Source: Streptomyces sp. CB02056 (GTDB taxonomy: Bacteria; Actinomycetota; Actinomycetes; Streptomycetales; Streptomycetaceae). Taken from it: DNA of 64,000 nt. A program made the translations under genes and the position numbers. The notes under the pieces were generated by a model. The model was not told the DNA's origin and searched no databases. It saw only the letters and a program-made list of their open reading frames with translations. Positions 31,948 through 39,144 of the stretch are shown here, piece after piece; position 1 is the stretch's first letter; each line of letters opens with the position of its first letter. The stretch spans positions 62,001 to 126,000 of the forward strand of contig NZ_LIPD01000016.1 in NCBI RefSeq assembly GCF_001905545.1. Direction: 5' to 3'.

Positions 31948-33009
31948 TCAGACGCCGGCCGTGCCCACCAGCACGCGCTCGGCGCCGGCCGCCACCGGGG
32001 TCACCGGCCGGTGGCTGCGGCCCTGACCGCCCTGGCCGAGGTGGCCGTTGAGCGGCCGCAGGTCGGTGACCACGAAGGAGCGCCGCAGCCAGCGGTCGTT
32101 CCCGTCGTAGCGCGGGGTGAAGTCGGTGCGCCCGTGCACCGCACGGCGGTTGTCCAGGATGATCAGGTCGCCCGGCCGGAGCACCAGCCCCTTGAGCGTG
32201 CGGCGCACGGCCTCCTCCAGCCGCTCCAGCGCGGTCCGCGCCCGCGGCGTGGTCGCGACGGTGGCGTGGAAGTCCACCATGAGGTCCGGGCAGTCCTCCT
32301 CGCCGGAGAGGACCGGCATGGGCGCGGTCAGCACCCCCACCGAGGCATCCGGGACGAAGGAGGAGCTGAACCTGGTCCGGAACTCCGGCCGCCGCAGGGC
32401 CGCCACCGTCTCGGCGTCCAGCAGCGGCAGGGCGTCGCCGATCCCGCCGCTGACGGTGGCGGCGACCTGGTCGTGGTCCGCGCGCAGGCAGACCAGGCTG
32501 AGGAAGTGCGGCGGGTTGGGGTGGAAGCCGTCCTCCGTGTGGAGCTCCAGCAGGACGGAGCCGCTGTTCTCCTGGCGCTGCTCGGCGCCGCGCTTCGGGC
32601 AGACGTCCTGGACCAGCCGGCCGTCCTTCTCGTCGCTGTAGGAGATGGAGCGGCCGAGCATCGACATGACCATGAGCTGGCTGATCGTCGCCACCGGGAC
32701 CTCCGACCAGGTCGGCTCCGACTCCGGCCGGTCCGGGGTGGCGGGCAGCGTTCCGACCGGCAGGCCGGTGAGCAGGAGGCAGCCGCCGGCGTTGCTGCGG
32801 TCGCGGAACGCGATGAGCGCCCGCCGGACCGGGGCCGGCAGCGCGGCGGCCGCCAGCTCGACCGCGTGCAGCAGACCGGCGTCGTGCAGCGAGTGCCCGC
32901 GGAAGTCGAGGGCGACGGCCAGCGCGGCCCGGGCGATCTGCTCCGACTCCTCTGCGGTCAGCCGGATGCCGGCGCTGCGGATGTCGGTGTAGGTGAAGTC
33001 ACTGGTCAT
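31948..33009 (-). CDS. Fe(II)/2-oxoglutarate oxygenase, clavaminate synthase / Asn-Arg oxygenase-like
   Basis: A 353-residue TauD/clavaminate-synthase-like enzyme. The metal triad is H-x-E...H: LLELHTEDGFHPNPPHFLSLVCLR (His ~157, Glu ~159) and RRAVHGRTDFTPRYDGNDRWLRRSFV (His ~291, with Arg residues to bind 2-oxoglutarate). H-x-E instead of H-x-D is the mark of the group with clavaminate synthase, AsnO and VioC, which hydroxylate free or carrier-bound Arg/Asn. It is last in a four-gene overlap chain (ATGA with the ThiF-like gene). It probably oxidises an amino-acid-derived product of this operon. Confidence 0.85.
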   Translation of the reverse strand: MTSDFTYTDIRSAGIRLTAEESEQIARAALAVALDFRGHSLHDAGLLHAVELAAAALPAPVRRALIAFRDRSNAGGCLLLTGLPVGTLPATPDRPESEPTWSEVPVATISQLMVMSMLGRSISYSDEKDGRLVQDVCPKRGAEQRQENSGSVLLELHTEDGFHPNPPHFLSLVCLRADHDQVAATVSGGIGDALPLLDAETVAALRRPEFRTRFSSSFVPDASVGVLTAPMPVLSGEEDCPDLMVDFHATVATTPRARTALERLEEAVRRTLKGLVLRPGDLIILDNRRAVHGRTDFTPRYDGNDRWLRRSFVVTDLRPLNGHLGQGGQGRSHRPVTPVAAGAERVLVGTAGV

Positions 33010-34004
33010 GGTGCTGTCCTCTCTCTCGACGGGCCGGCCGCGCGCAGGGCCCACTGGCGGCGGGCCCGGTAGACCGGTGCGGGGGCGAAGCCGTTCCAGG
33101 CCTGCTCCGGCGGCAGCCAGGCGAGGAAACGGGCCCGCTCCAGGTGGCGGTGGAGGCGGTCGACGAGGCGCCGGCCCCTGGTCATCGCGACGTGGTGGAC
33201 GTCCACCGCGACGGTGCGGGGCAGGGGCCGCCCGGAGACCAGGACGTTGACCATGTGCACCGCGAGCGCGCCGAACTGGGTCGCCGCCTCCGTGAGTTGG
33301 GGAACGCTGTAGTCCGGCCGGGCCAGGCCGCGGCGCAGCTCCCGGTACATCTCGCCGGGGATGTGCGCCCGGGGCGCGATCCGGAAGACCACCTCCCAGG
33401 TGTCCAGACGCTCCTCGTCGCCCGGGGCGATCTGGCCGTCGAAGATCTCCCGGACCACCCGGTAGTCGAAGCACTGGGCGGCGAGCATCCCCGCCATGTC
33501 CCAGGCCGTCACCAGCGGCTTGCGCTGGCGGCAGGCTTCCTGGTGCAGGCGGATCTTGGCCGCGAGGCCCGAGGGGGTGGTGACGTCGACACCGTCGACG
33601 ATCACGTCCGCCTGCTCCACCAGCGCCCGGACGTTGGCCGCGGTGATGCCGTCCGGGACGACCCGGGCGTCGACGTGTGGGTTGATCCCGCGCAGCAGAT
33701 CGACGCCGACGGAGGCCTTGTTCCGGCCCAGGTCGTCCACCGTGGCGTTCTGCCGGTTCAGGTTGTTGAGCTCGTACGTGCCCACGTCGGCCAGGACGAA
33801 GTGCCGGTACCCCATCCGTCCGAGCGGCTGGACGGTGGCCCCGCCGATGGAGCCGCAGCCGGCGATCAGCAGGCGCGTCCGGCCGATCCGTTCCTGGAGT
33901 TCGTCCGGGATCAGGCCCTGGTTGCGCTGGGTCAGGCACGCGTAGAACTGCGCCTCGTCCAGCTCACGGGCCTGTTCGGGGGTCTCCACGTCGATCGCGG
34001 TCAT
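33006..34004 (-). CDS. ThiF/E1-like adenylyltransferase
   Basis: A 332-residue protein. Rossmann nucleotide motif IGRTRLLIAGCGSIGGATVQPLGRMGYRHFVLADVG (~41-76) and NLNRQNATVDDLGRNKASVGVDLLRGINP are typical of ThiF/MoeB/UBA E1 enzymes, which adenylate a carboxyl end. No zinc CxxC pairs are seen. The protein partner that E1 enzymes activate, a ThiS/ubiquitin-like or peptide with a C-terminal carboxylate, is not obvious nearby. It overlaps both neighbours by 4 nt, so it is part of one translated unit. Confidence 0.85.
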   Translation of the reverse strand: MTAIDVETPEQARELDEAQFYACLTQRNQGLIPDELQERIGRTRLLIAGCGSIGGATVQPLGRMGYRHFVLADVGTYELNNLNRQNATVDDLGRNKASVGVDLLRGINPHVDARVVPDGITAANVRALVEQADVIVDGVDVTTPSGLAAKIRLHQEACRQRKPLVTAWDMAGMLAAQCFDYRVVREIFDGQIAPGDEERLDTWEVVFRIAPRAHIPGEMYRELRRGLARPDYSVPQLTEAATQFGALAVHMVNVLVSGRPLPRTVAVDVHHVAMTRGRRLVDRLHRHLERARFLAWLPPEQAWNGFAPAPVYRARRQWALRAAGPSRERTAP

Positions 34005-34876
34005 GACCGGGCCTCCAGGAAGTCGACGAGTCGGGAGCGCACCGAGCCCTCCCGGCCGGAGCCGAGCACGGTCCGCAGGTGTTCCAGCGTCGGCCGCAGC
34101 GCCCCGTCGTCCGTGAGGACGAAGGGGTACGAGCGCTCCTGCTGGTCCCACATGGGGGCGAAGAGGTCGGTGGGGTCGGGCGGGACGGGTGCGACATCCA
34201 GCGTCCGCACCGCGAAGCCCAGCAGGCGCAGCTGGTTGACGGCCCCTTCGAGCTTGCCGTCGCCCACGATCGCGGCGGCCGGGTCGCTGTCCAGCACCTC
34301 CAGGCAGCCGGCCGCCCAGGCCAGGTAGACCCACCAGGGGACGCTGACCGCGGCCTGCGAGCGGGGCATCGCGTAGTCGCGGACCAGGCGCTTGCCCTCC
34401 CGCACCAGGTGCGAGGGGGTCCGCGGGCCGAGGTGCTCGGCCAGCGGGAGGGCGTAGTCCCGCTCGACGACGAACGGCCGGTGGCCGGGGTCGCCGAGCG
34501 GGGTGTCGGCGTGGTCGCGGGCCGCGGCCAGGGTTCCGTAGCCGCGCAGGCGCCCGGTGGACCGTTCCACGACGAGGGTGTGGAAGTCCCGCAGCGCGAA
34601 CTCGTCGTACGGTTCGGCGCGCAGACCGCGGGCGGCCACCGCGGCCGCGTCGACCCACCCGCGCTGGAGGTACTGCACCAGGCGGAAACGGTAGACCTGG
34701 TCCAGCGCGGCGGCCGGCAGCCGCGCGCCGGCGACGGTCAGGACCAGCAGCCCCTCGGGGCTCACCGCGTGGAAGAGCGGGTCCCCGGTGAGCGACTCCT
34801 CCAGGCCCGGCAGGGTGATGTCGGCGCCGTCGCGCAGGAGGTCGTCGCGGTGGCGGTCGGCGAGGGCGGTGGTCAT
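34001..34876 (-). CDS. Acyltransferase-like protein (GNAT/FeeM-like), uncertain
   Basis: A 291-residue protein. A start with ITLPGLEESLTGDPLFHAV is followed by YRFRLVQYLQRGWVDAAAVAARG, FHTLVVERSTGRLRGYGTLAAARDHADTPLG and FVVERDYALPLAEHL. These are the layout of N-acyl amino acid synthase/autoinducer-synthase-like GNAT folds: a strand with lost residues, then an LVREGKRLVRDYAMPRSQAAVSVPWWVYLAWAAGC helix and LEGAVNQLRLLGFAV near the end. Family assignment is tentative. It overlaps the acyl-CoA dehydrogenase stop and the ThiF-like start, each by 4 nt. Confidence 0.5.
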   Translation of the reverse strand: MTTALADRHRDDLLRDGADITLPGLEESLTGDPLFHAVSPEGLLVLTVAGARLPAAALDQVYRFRLVQYLQRGWVDAAAVAARGLRAEPYDEFALRDFHTLVVERSTGRLRGYGTLAAARDHADTPLGDPGHRPFVVERDYALPLAEHLGPRTPSHLVREGKRLVRDYAMPRSQAAVSVPWWVYLAWAAGCLEVLDSDPAAAIVGDGKLEGAVNQLRLLGFAVRTLDVAPVPPDPTDLFAPMWDQQERSYPFVLTDDGALRPTLEHLRTVLGSGREGSVRSRLVDFLEARS

Positions 34877-36084
34877 CGGATCTCCGGGACGGAGAACAGC
34901 TCACCGGTGATCACGAGCGCGAGCGCCTCGGGGGAGCCCTCGTAGATCCGCGGCCCGTAGGCGTCCCGCAGGACCCGGTCCATGCCGTCCCCGCGCTGGA
35001 AGGCCTGGGCGCCGATCAGGGCCATGGCGGCGTCGGCGTTGTCGATGGCGGCGCGGTCGGCGACCAGCTTGGCGACGGCCGGCTCGTACGCGGGGGTCGG
35101 GATGACGTTGTCGGCCTTCACCGCGGCGTCCAGGTACAGGGCCCGGGAGGCGGAGACGCGCGCGGCCATGTCGGCGAGCTTGCGCGCGGACATCTGGTGC
35201 TCGTACAGCAGCCGGCCGCCCTGCCGGCGGCTGCCGCTCCAGGCGACGGCCCGCTCCAGGGCGTGCCGGGCGATGCCGGTGGCCAGTGCCGCGCAGGTCA
35301 CCCGGGTCACGTTGCCGATCGCCACGTTGAGGTCCCACCCGCCGGCCAGGCCGTTGAGGACGTTCTCCTCGGGGACCCGGGCGTCGGTGAAGACCAGCTC
35401 GCCCGCCGGCGCGGTCCGGTAGCCGACCTTGTCGTGGATCTCGCCGCGGGTGACGCCGTCCTGCTCCAGGTCCGTGACGAAGCAGGTCAGGCCGGTCGAT
35501 CCGGGCTCGCCCTCCAGGTTGGCCATGACCGTCGCGTACGTCGCCACCGGGGCGTTGGTGATGTACCGCTTGGTGCCGTTCAGCAGGAACTCGCCGCCGG
35601 AACGCCTCGCGCTGGTCATCTCCTGGGCGTGCGGCGCGTTCTGCGGGAGCACCAGGTCGGTGCCGTTGCGCTCCTCGGCCACGGCGTTGCACGCCAGGAC
35701 CGGGTCGGGGCCGAGGAACTTCGGCAGGTAGCGCTCCTGGAGGCGGGTGTCGCCGGAGATCAGGATCGGGGTCTGGAACAGGCCGGTCGCGCCGAAGACC
35801 ACGGCCATGCCGGGGTCGGCGGCGGCCAGCTCCTCCAGGACGAGCGAGACGGCGATCTGGCTCAGCCCGAGGCCGCCCAGCTCCCGGGGGATCGCCATCC
35901 GCAGCAGGCCGACCTGGTGACCGGCGCGGACGGTGTCCCAGTCCACCTGGCCCTTCTCGACGGCGTCGCGCTCGGCGGCGCCGGGGGCCACCTGGTCCTT
36001 GGCGAACGCGACCACGGTGCGCAGGGCGTCCGCCTCGTGGGCGGCGAGCAGCGGGTGGTCGGCGGGGGAGTGGAGGGTGGACAT
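34873..36084 (-). CDS. Acyl-CoA dehydrogenase-like flavoenzyme
   Basis: A 403-residue ACAD. GMAVVFGATGLFQTPILISGD, CNAVAEERNGTDL and LLNGTKRYITNAPVATYATVMA are the FAD/acyl binding strands. ARHALERAVAWSGSRRQGGRLLYEHQMSARKLADMAARV and GAQAFQRGDGMDRVLRDAYGPRIYEGSPEALALVITGELF form the C-terminal helices. Glu in YEGSPEAL is at the position of the catalytic base of short-chain enzymes. In a cluster with SCP2-like and E1-like genes it probably desaturates an acyl or amino-acyl thioester rather than serving beta-oxidation. Confidence 0.9.
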   Translation of the reverse strand: MSTLHSPADHPLLAAHEADALRTVVAFAKDQVAPGAAERDAVEKGQVDWDTVRAGHQVGLLRMAIPRELGGLGLSQIAVSLVLEELAAADPGMAVVFGATGLFQTPILISGDTRLQERYLPKFLGPDPVLACNAVAEERNGTDLVLPQNAPHAQEMTSARRSGGEFLLNGTKRYITNAPVATYATVMANLEGEPGSTGLTCFVTDLEQDGVTRGEIHDKVGYRTAPAGELVFTDARVPEENVLNGLAGGWDLNVAIGNVTRVTCAALATGIARHALERAVAWSGSRRQGGRLLYEHQMSARKLADMAARVSASRALYLDAAVKADNVIPTPAYEPAVAKLVADRAAIDNADAAMALIGAQAFQRGDGMDRVLRDAYGPRIYEGSPEALALVITGELFSVPEIR

Positions 36085-36123
36085 GGGTGCTCCTTGTCTG
36101 GGGTGGTGGACGTCCGGAGGGCT

Positions 36124-36147
36124 CGGAGTCCGGAATTCCGGACTCCG
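36124..36147. promoter_or_regulatory. Perfect 24-bp palindrome
   Basis: The 24 bases centred on GGAATTCC (36132-36139) are a perfect palindrome: 12 bp read identically on both strands. They lie just after the SCP2-like stop and 40 bp before the dehydrogenase start. It may be an intra-operon hairpin or an operator. Confidence 0.8.
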
Positions 36148-36152
36148 GGTGC

Positions 36153-36473
36153 TCAGCGGCCGAGGCCGAAGGCCGCCAGGGCCTGGCCGAAAGCGAAGGT
36201 CTGCATCACCGGGCCGTGCGAGGACAGCCGGCGGCCGGTGACGGAGCGCATGAAGGTGCGTCGGCCGGAGGTGATGTCCAGCAGGTCGGCCCAGCTGATC
36301 CGCAGCACGTGGGTCGGAGCGTCGTCGGTGGTCCGGCCCTGCGGGTCGAGGGTCACCTCGGTGTCGGGGTCGCTGAGGACGAAGCGGACGGTGGCCCCCG
36401 CGGCGGCCCACTCGGGCGCGGCCTGGGCGGCCGCGGCGAGGGCCGTGACGGTCTTCTCGGGCGAAATGGTCAT
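36153..36473 (-). CDS. SCP2 sterol-transfer-like small protein
   Basis: A 106-residue protein resembling SCP2-type lipid-binding domains: VRFVLSDPDTEVTLDPQGRTTDDAPTHVLRISWADLLDITSGRRTFMRSVTGRRLSSHGPVMQTFAFG, including the strand-rich start, SWADLLDI and GR-x-L-x-x-x-G. It is the first gene of the minus-strand operon, divergent from the HxlR regulator. Such proteins hold acyl or sterol ligands and could present substrate to the following dehydrogenase. Confidence 0.65.
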   Translation of the reverse strand: MTISPEKTVTALAAAAQAAPEWAAAGATVRFVLSDPDTEVTLDPQGRTTDDAPTHVLRISWADLLDITSGRRTFMRSVTGRRLSSHGPVMQTFAFGQALAAFGLGR

Positions 36474-36517
36474 GGGGAACCCCTGGGAAGTGGTGATCGA
36501 GGAGGTCCCCAGTTATA

Positions 36518-36585
36518 GATCAGGACCGTGATCCACTTCACCGTGACGACCGCACCCCGGGGAGTTATGGTTACCCCGAAGTAAC
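36518..36585. promoter_or_regulatory. Two inverted repeats in the HxlR/SCP2 divergent region
   Basis: GATCA-N6-TGATC (36518-36522, 36529-36533) and GTTAC-N6-GTAAC (36570-36574, 36581-36585) lie in the 137-bp region between divergent genes. Both have 5-bp arms spaced by 6 bp, matching a dimeric winged-helix regulator such as the adjacent HxlR protein. Confidence 0.6.
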
Positions 36586-36610
36586 AGCCGGTCCACGGGG
36601 GGAGACCGAA

Positions 36611-36967
36611 ATGAATGGTGACTGTCTTGCGCGTCTGGTAATGGACCGCATTGGCGAGCGGTGGACGATGCTCGCCTGTCAGCAGATTTCCGCCGGTGCG
36701 CGACGATTCTGCGATCTGAAATCCGGCATGGAGGGCGTTTCGGGCAAGGTGCTGTCCGAGACGCTGGTCCGCCTGGAGCGGGACGGCTTCATCGGGCGCC
36801 GGGTCGTCGGGAGCCGTCCGCCGGCCGTGATGTACGAGCTCACGCCCATGGGCGAGAGCCTGTTGCGACTGGTCGAGGGCATCGTCGCCTGGTCGGAACT
36901 GTACGGCGAGGACATCGAGCGGGCGCGCCAGGCGTACGCGGACCTCGAACTGGCCGCCGTCGGCTGA
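36611..36967 (+). CDS. HxlR-family regulator
   Basis: A 118-residue winged-helix protein of the HxlR/YodB type: CLARLVMDRIGERWTMLACQQISAGARRFCDLKSGMEGVSGKVLSETLVRLERDGFIGRRVVGSRPPAVMYELTPMGESLLRLVEGI. Cys5 near the start and Cys17/Cys29-like residues could make it thiol-responsive. It probably controls the divergent SCP2-dehydrogenase operon. An AT-rich promoter with paired palindromes precedes it. Confidence 0.9.
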   Translation: MNGDCLARLVMDRIGERWTMLACQQISAGARRFCDLKSGMEGVSGKVLSETLVRLERDGFIGRRVVGSRPPAVMYELTPMGESLLRLVEGIVAWSELYGEDIERARQAYADLELAAVG

Positions 36968-37214
36968 CCGGGGCGCCGGGCGCGCGATCGTACGGGATCA
37001 GGGCGTCGTTCCGGTGCGGTGCAACCGGCCGAAACATTGTGGAAATGATTTCTTCGCCCGCGCGTCCCGGCGAATAGCCGGTCGACCGCGGGCCCGGCCC
37101 ATTCCGCACCGCGGAACCGGCCGGGTCCGCGGCGGTGCGGAAGTCCGCGGGAGAAATCGGGAAAGGCGCTGAATTGTCCGGCTTTCCCGTTCCCGCCTCA
37201 GGGGCCCGGCGGGG

Positions 37215-37409
37215 TCAGGCGACGAAGTGGTCGAACTCGCCGGCCTTGGCGCCGCGGACCCAGGCGTTGAACTTGATGCGGGTGGTGGTGACGACGAGGG
37301 TGGGGTCGTTGGACTGCCGGATGTAGACGTGGTCGCCCGCGGAGGCGATCTCGATCCAGTCATCCTTGTCGCTGCTGGTGCTGGACCTCTGCCAGTCGAG
37401 GTGGTCCAC
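37215..37409 (-). CDS. DUF397-domain protein (copy 4, solo)
   Basis: A 64-residue protein with LDWQRSSTSSDKDDWIEIASAGDHVYIRQSNDPTLVVTTTRIKFNAWVRGAKAGEFDHFVA. The usual CVEIA is changed to WIEIA and KSSFSG to RSSTSS. It lacks an adjacent XRE gene, lying between the HxlR gene and the second FxsC gene. It may be a solo partner. Confidence 0.8.
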   Translation of the reverse strand: MDHLDWQRSSTSSDKDDWIEIASAGDHVYIRQSNDPTLVVTTTRIKFNAWVRGAKAGEFDHFVA

Positions 37410-37607
37410 GGATGCCCTCCTGGTGGTGCGTGGCGGCCGGAACGAGGGTACTGCTCCCTGTGCACGGGTGGCGGCATCGTTTCGGTCATGTCAATTCGTG
37501 CGAGACGTTGTGCTATTCCATTGGGGTGTCAGTCGTTCCTACACTGAAGCCCCGCCGCACGGGGGCTGCGGGAGGCAGGTTTGCCGACGGGCCCGGGGGA
37601 GGCGCGT

Positions 37608-39071
37608 GTGACTGACCGGGGCTGGGACGAGGACGACGCCCGGCCGTACTTCTTCCTCTCCTACGCGCACACCCCCAAGGCCGGTGCGCGGGGCGCGAGC
37701 GACCCGAACCACTGGGTCAGGCAGTTGTACCGGGATCTCTGCGAGGCGGTGCTGCAGCTCACCACCGTCCCGGACGGGGTCGCGGTCGGCTTCATGGACG
37801 AGTCCATGCACCAGGGCGAGTTGTGGGCCGAACGGCTGTCCGACGAGTTGGCGACGTGCCGGGTCTTCGTACCCCTGTACTCCCCGAGGTACTTCAACAG
37901 CGTCCCGTGCGGCCAGGAGTGGCACGCCTTCACCCGTCGGCCGGTCTACCCGGCGAACCTCGACTCCGAGCGCACCAGCGGCATCGTGCCGGTGCTGTGG
38001 GCGCCGATGAGCCGCTACCGGCTGCCGAACGTGGCCAGTGAACTCCAGTTCAACCACACGAGCTTCGGACCCGAGTACGCCACCGAGGGGCTCTACGCGC
38101 TGATGAAGCTCAGCTACTTCCGCTCCTCCTACGAGCTGGCCGTGCACCGGCTGGCGGCCCGGATCGTCCAGGTCGCCGAGGAGACGGTGATCCCGGTCGG
38201 GCGGCGGCTGGAGTTCAACACCCTCCCGAGCGCCTTCAACGTCACCGCCCCGACCAAGCAGCTGCGGATCTCCGTACTCTCCTACCACCAGAACGAGTTG
38301 CCCGCCGACCGCAGCCCCGACTACTACGGCGAACGGCGCACCGACTGGCACCCGTACCGGCCGGTCGGCTCGCCGATCGCCCAGCACGCGGCCCGTCTCG
38401 CCCGGCAGTTGGGCTTCCAGCCGACCGTGCACGAGTTCGACGACGAGGTCGAGTCGATCATCGACGGCAACGCCGAGGCACCCGGCCTGCTGCTGCTCGA
38501 CCGCTGGGCGCTGCGCGACCCGCGCCGGCGCGAACTGGTCCGGCGCTTCGACCGCTCGGACGCCACCTGGGTGAGCATCCTGGAGCCGTTCAACGGCGAC
38601 GACCCCGAGTGCGCCGAACGCTCCGACGAACTCGGCGACTTGAGCGACGATGCGCTGCGCATCACCCGGCGCGCGAGCCGGCCGAGCTTCCTCGGCGCGA
38701 CCGGCCCGACCGGGCTGCACACGCTGGAGGACTTCGACGACGCGCTGCCCCGGGCGGCGATGAAGGCCAAGTACGCCTTCGAGGGCCGCACCCGGGCCGA
38801 ACCGGAGGAACCGCCGCCACCGCGGCCGAGCCTGCGGGACGCGTTCCGGCGCCCAGGGGGCGGGTACGGGTCGGACGGAGCCCCGGCGGACCCCTTCGGG
38901 GACGACCAGGGGGACGACCCCGCCGACAGCAGAAGCAACGGCAACGGCCGCACCCAGCACCGGAGTCGGAACAACGGCAACGACCCGCACCGCGAGCACG
39001 CACCGTACCGCGACGACGGCGATGAACCCGATGACGGGATGGCGCCCTTGGGAGGACGAGGACCGCAATGA
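37608..39071 (+). CDS. fxsC: TIR-like protein FxsC (copy 2)
   Basis: A 487-residue paralogue of the first FxsC. The TIR domain (~13-190) has YFFLSYAHTPK, FMDESMHQGELWAERLSDELATC and LYSPRYFNSVPCGQEWHAF, with Glu104 at the putative catalytic position. The FxsC C-terminal domain (~240-345) has LRISVLSYHQNELPADRSPDYYG, DWHPYRPVGSPIAQHAARLARQLGFQPTVHEFDDEVESIIDGNAEAPGLLLLDRWAL. A long acidic, Pro- and Asn-rich disordered tail (~400-487) is unique to this copy. GTG 37608 follows a GGGGGAGG site. No precursor peptide or maturase gene adjoins it. Confidence 0.87.
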   Translation: MTDRGWDEDDARPYFFLSYAHTPKAGARGASDPNHWVRQLYRDLCEAVLQLTTVPDGVAVGFMDESMHQGELWAERLSDELATCRVFVPLYSPRYFNSVPCGQEWHAFTRRPVYPANLDSERTSGIVPVLWAPMSRYRLPNVASELQFNHTSFGPEYATEGLYALMKLSYFRSSYELAVHRLAARIVQVAEETVIPVGRRLEFNTLPSAFNVTAPTKQLRISVLSYHQNELPADRSPDYYGERRTDWHPYRPVGSPIAQHAARLARQLGFQPTVHEFDDEVESIIDGNAEAPGLLLLDRWALRDPRRRELVRRFDRSDATWVSILEPFNGDDPECAERSDELGDLSDDALRITRRASRPSFLGATGPTGLHTLEDFDDALPRAAMKAKYAFEGRTRAEPEEPPPPRPSLRDAFRRPGGGYGSDGAPADPFGDDQGDDPADSRSNGNGRTQHRSRNNGNDPHREHAPYRDDGDEPDDGMAPLGGRGPQ

Positions 39072-39140
39072 GTGAGCGAAGCGAACGAATCATCGGAGGG
39101 TGCGTGTCTCGCGAAGCGACCGCCGAGCGCAGCGAGGTGG
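39068..39140 (+). repeat. GCGAAGCGA-type repeats between fxsC2 and fxsT2
   Basis: The 73-nt spacer contains GAGCGAAGCGAACGA, CGCGAAGCGACC and GAGCGCAGCGAGG in series. Such short Ser-Glu-Arg-like palindromic mosaics are common intergenic motifs in actinomycetes. Here they replace the direct overlap seen at the first fxsC-fxsT pair. Confidence 0.6.
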
Positions 39141-39144
39141 CCGC

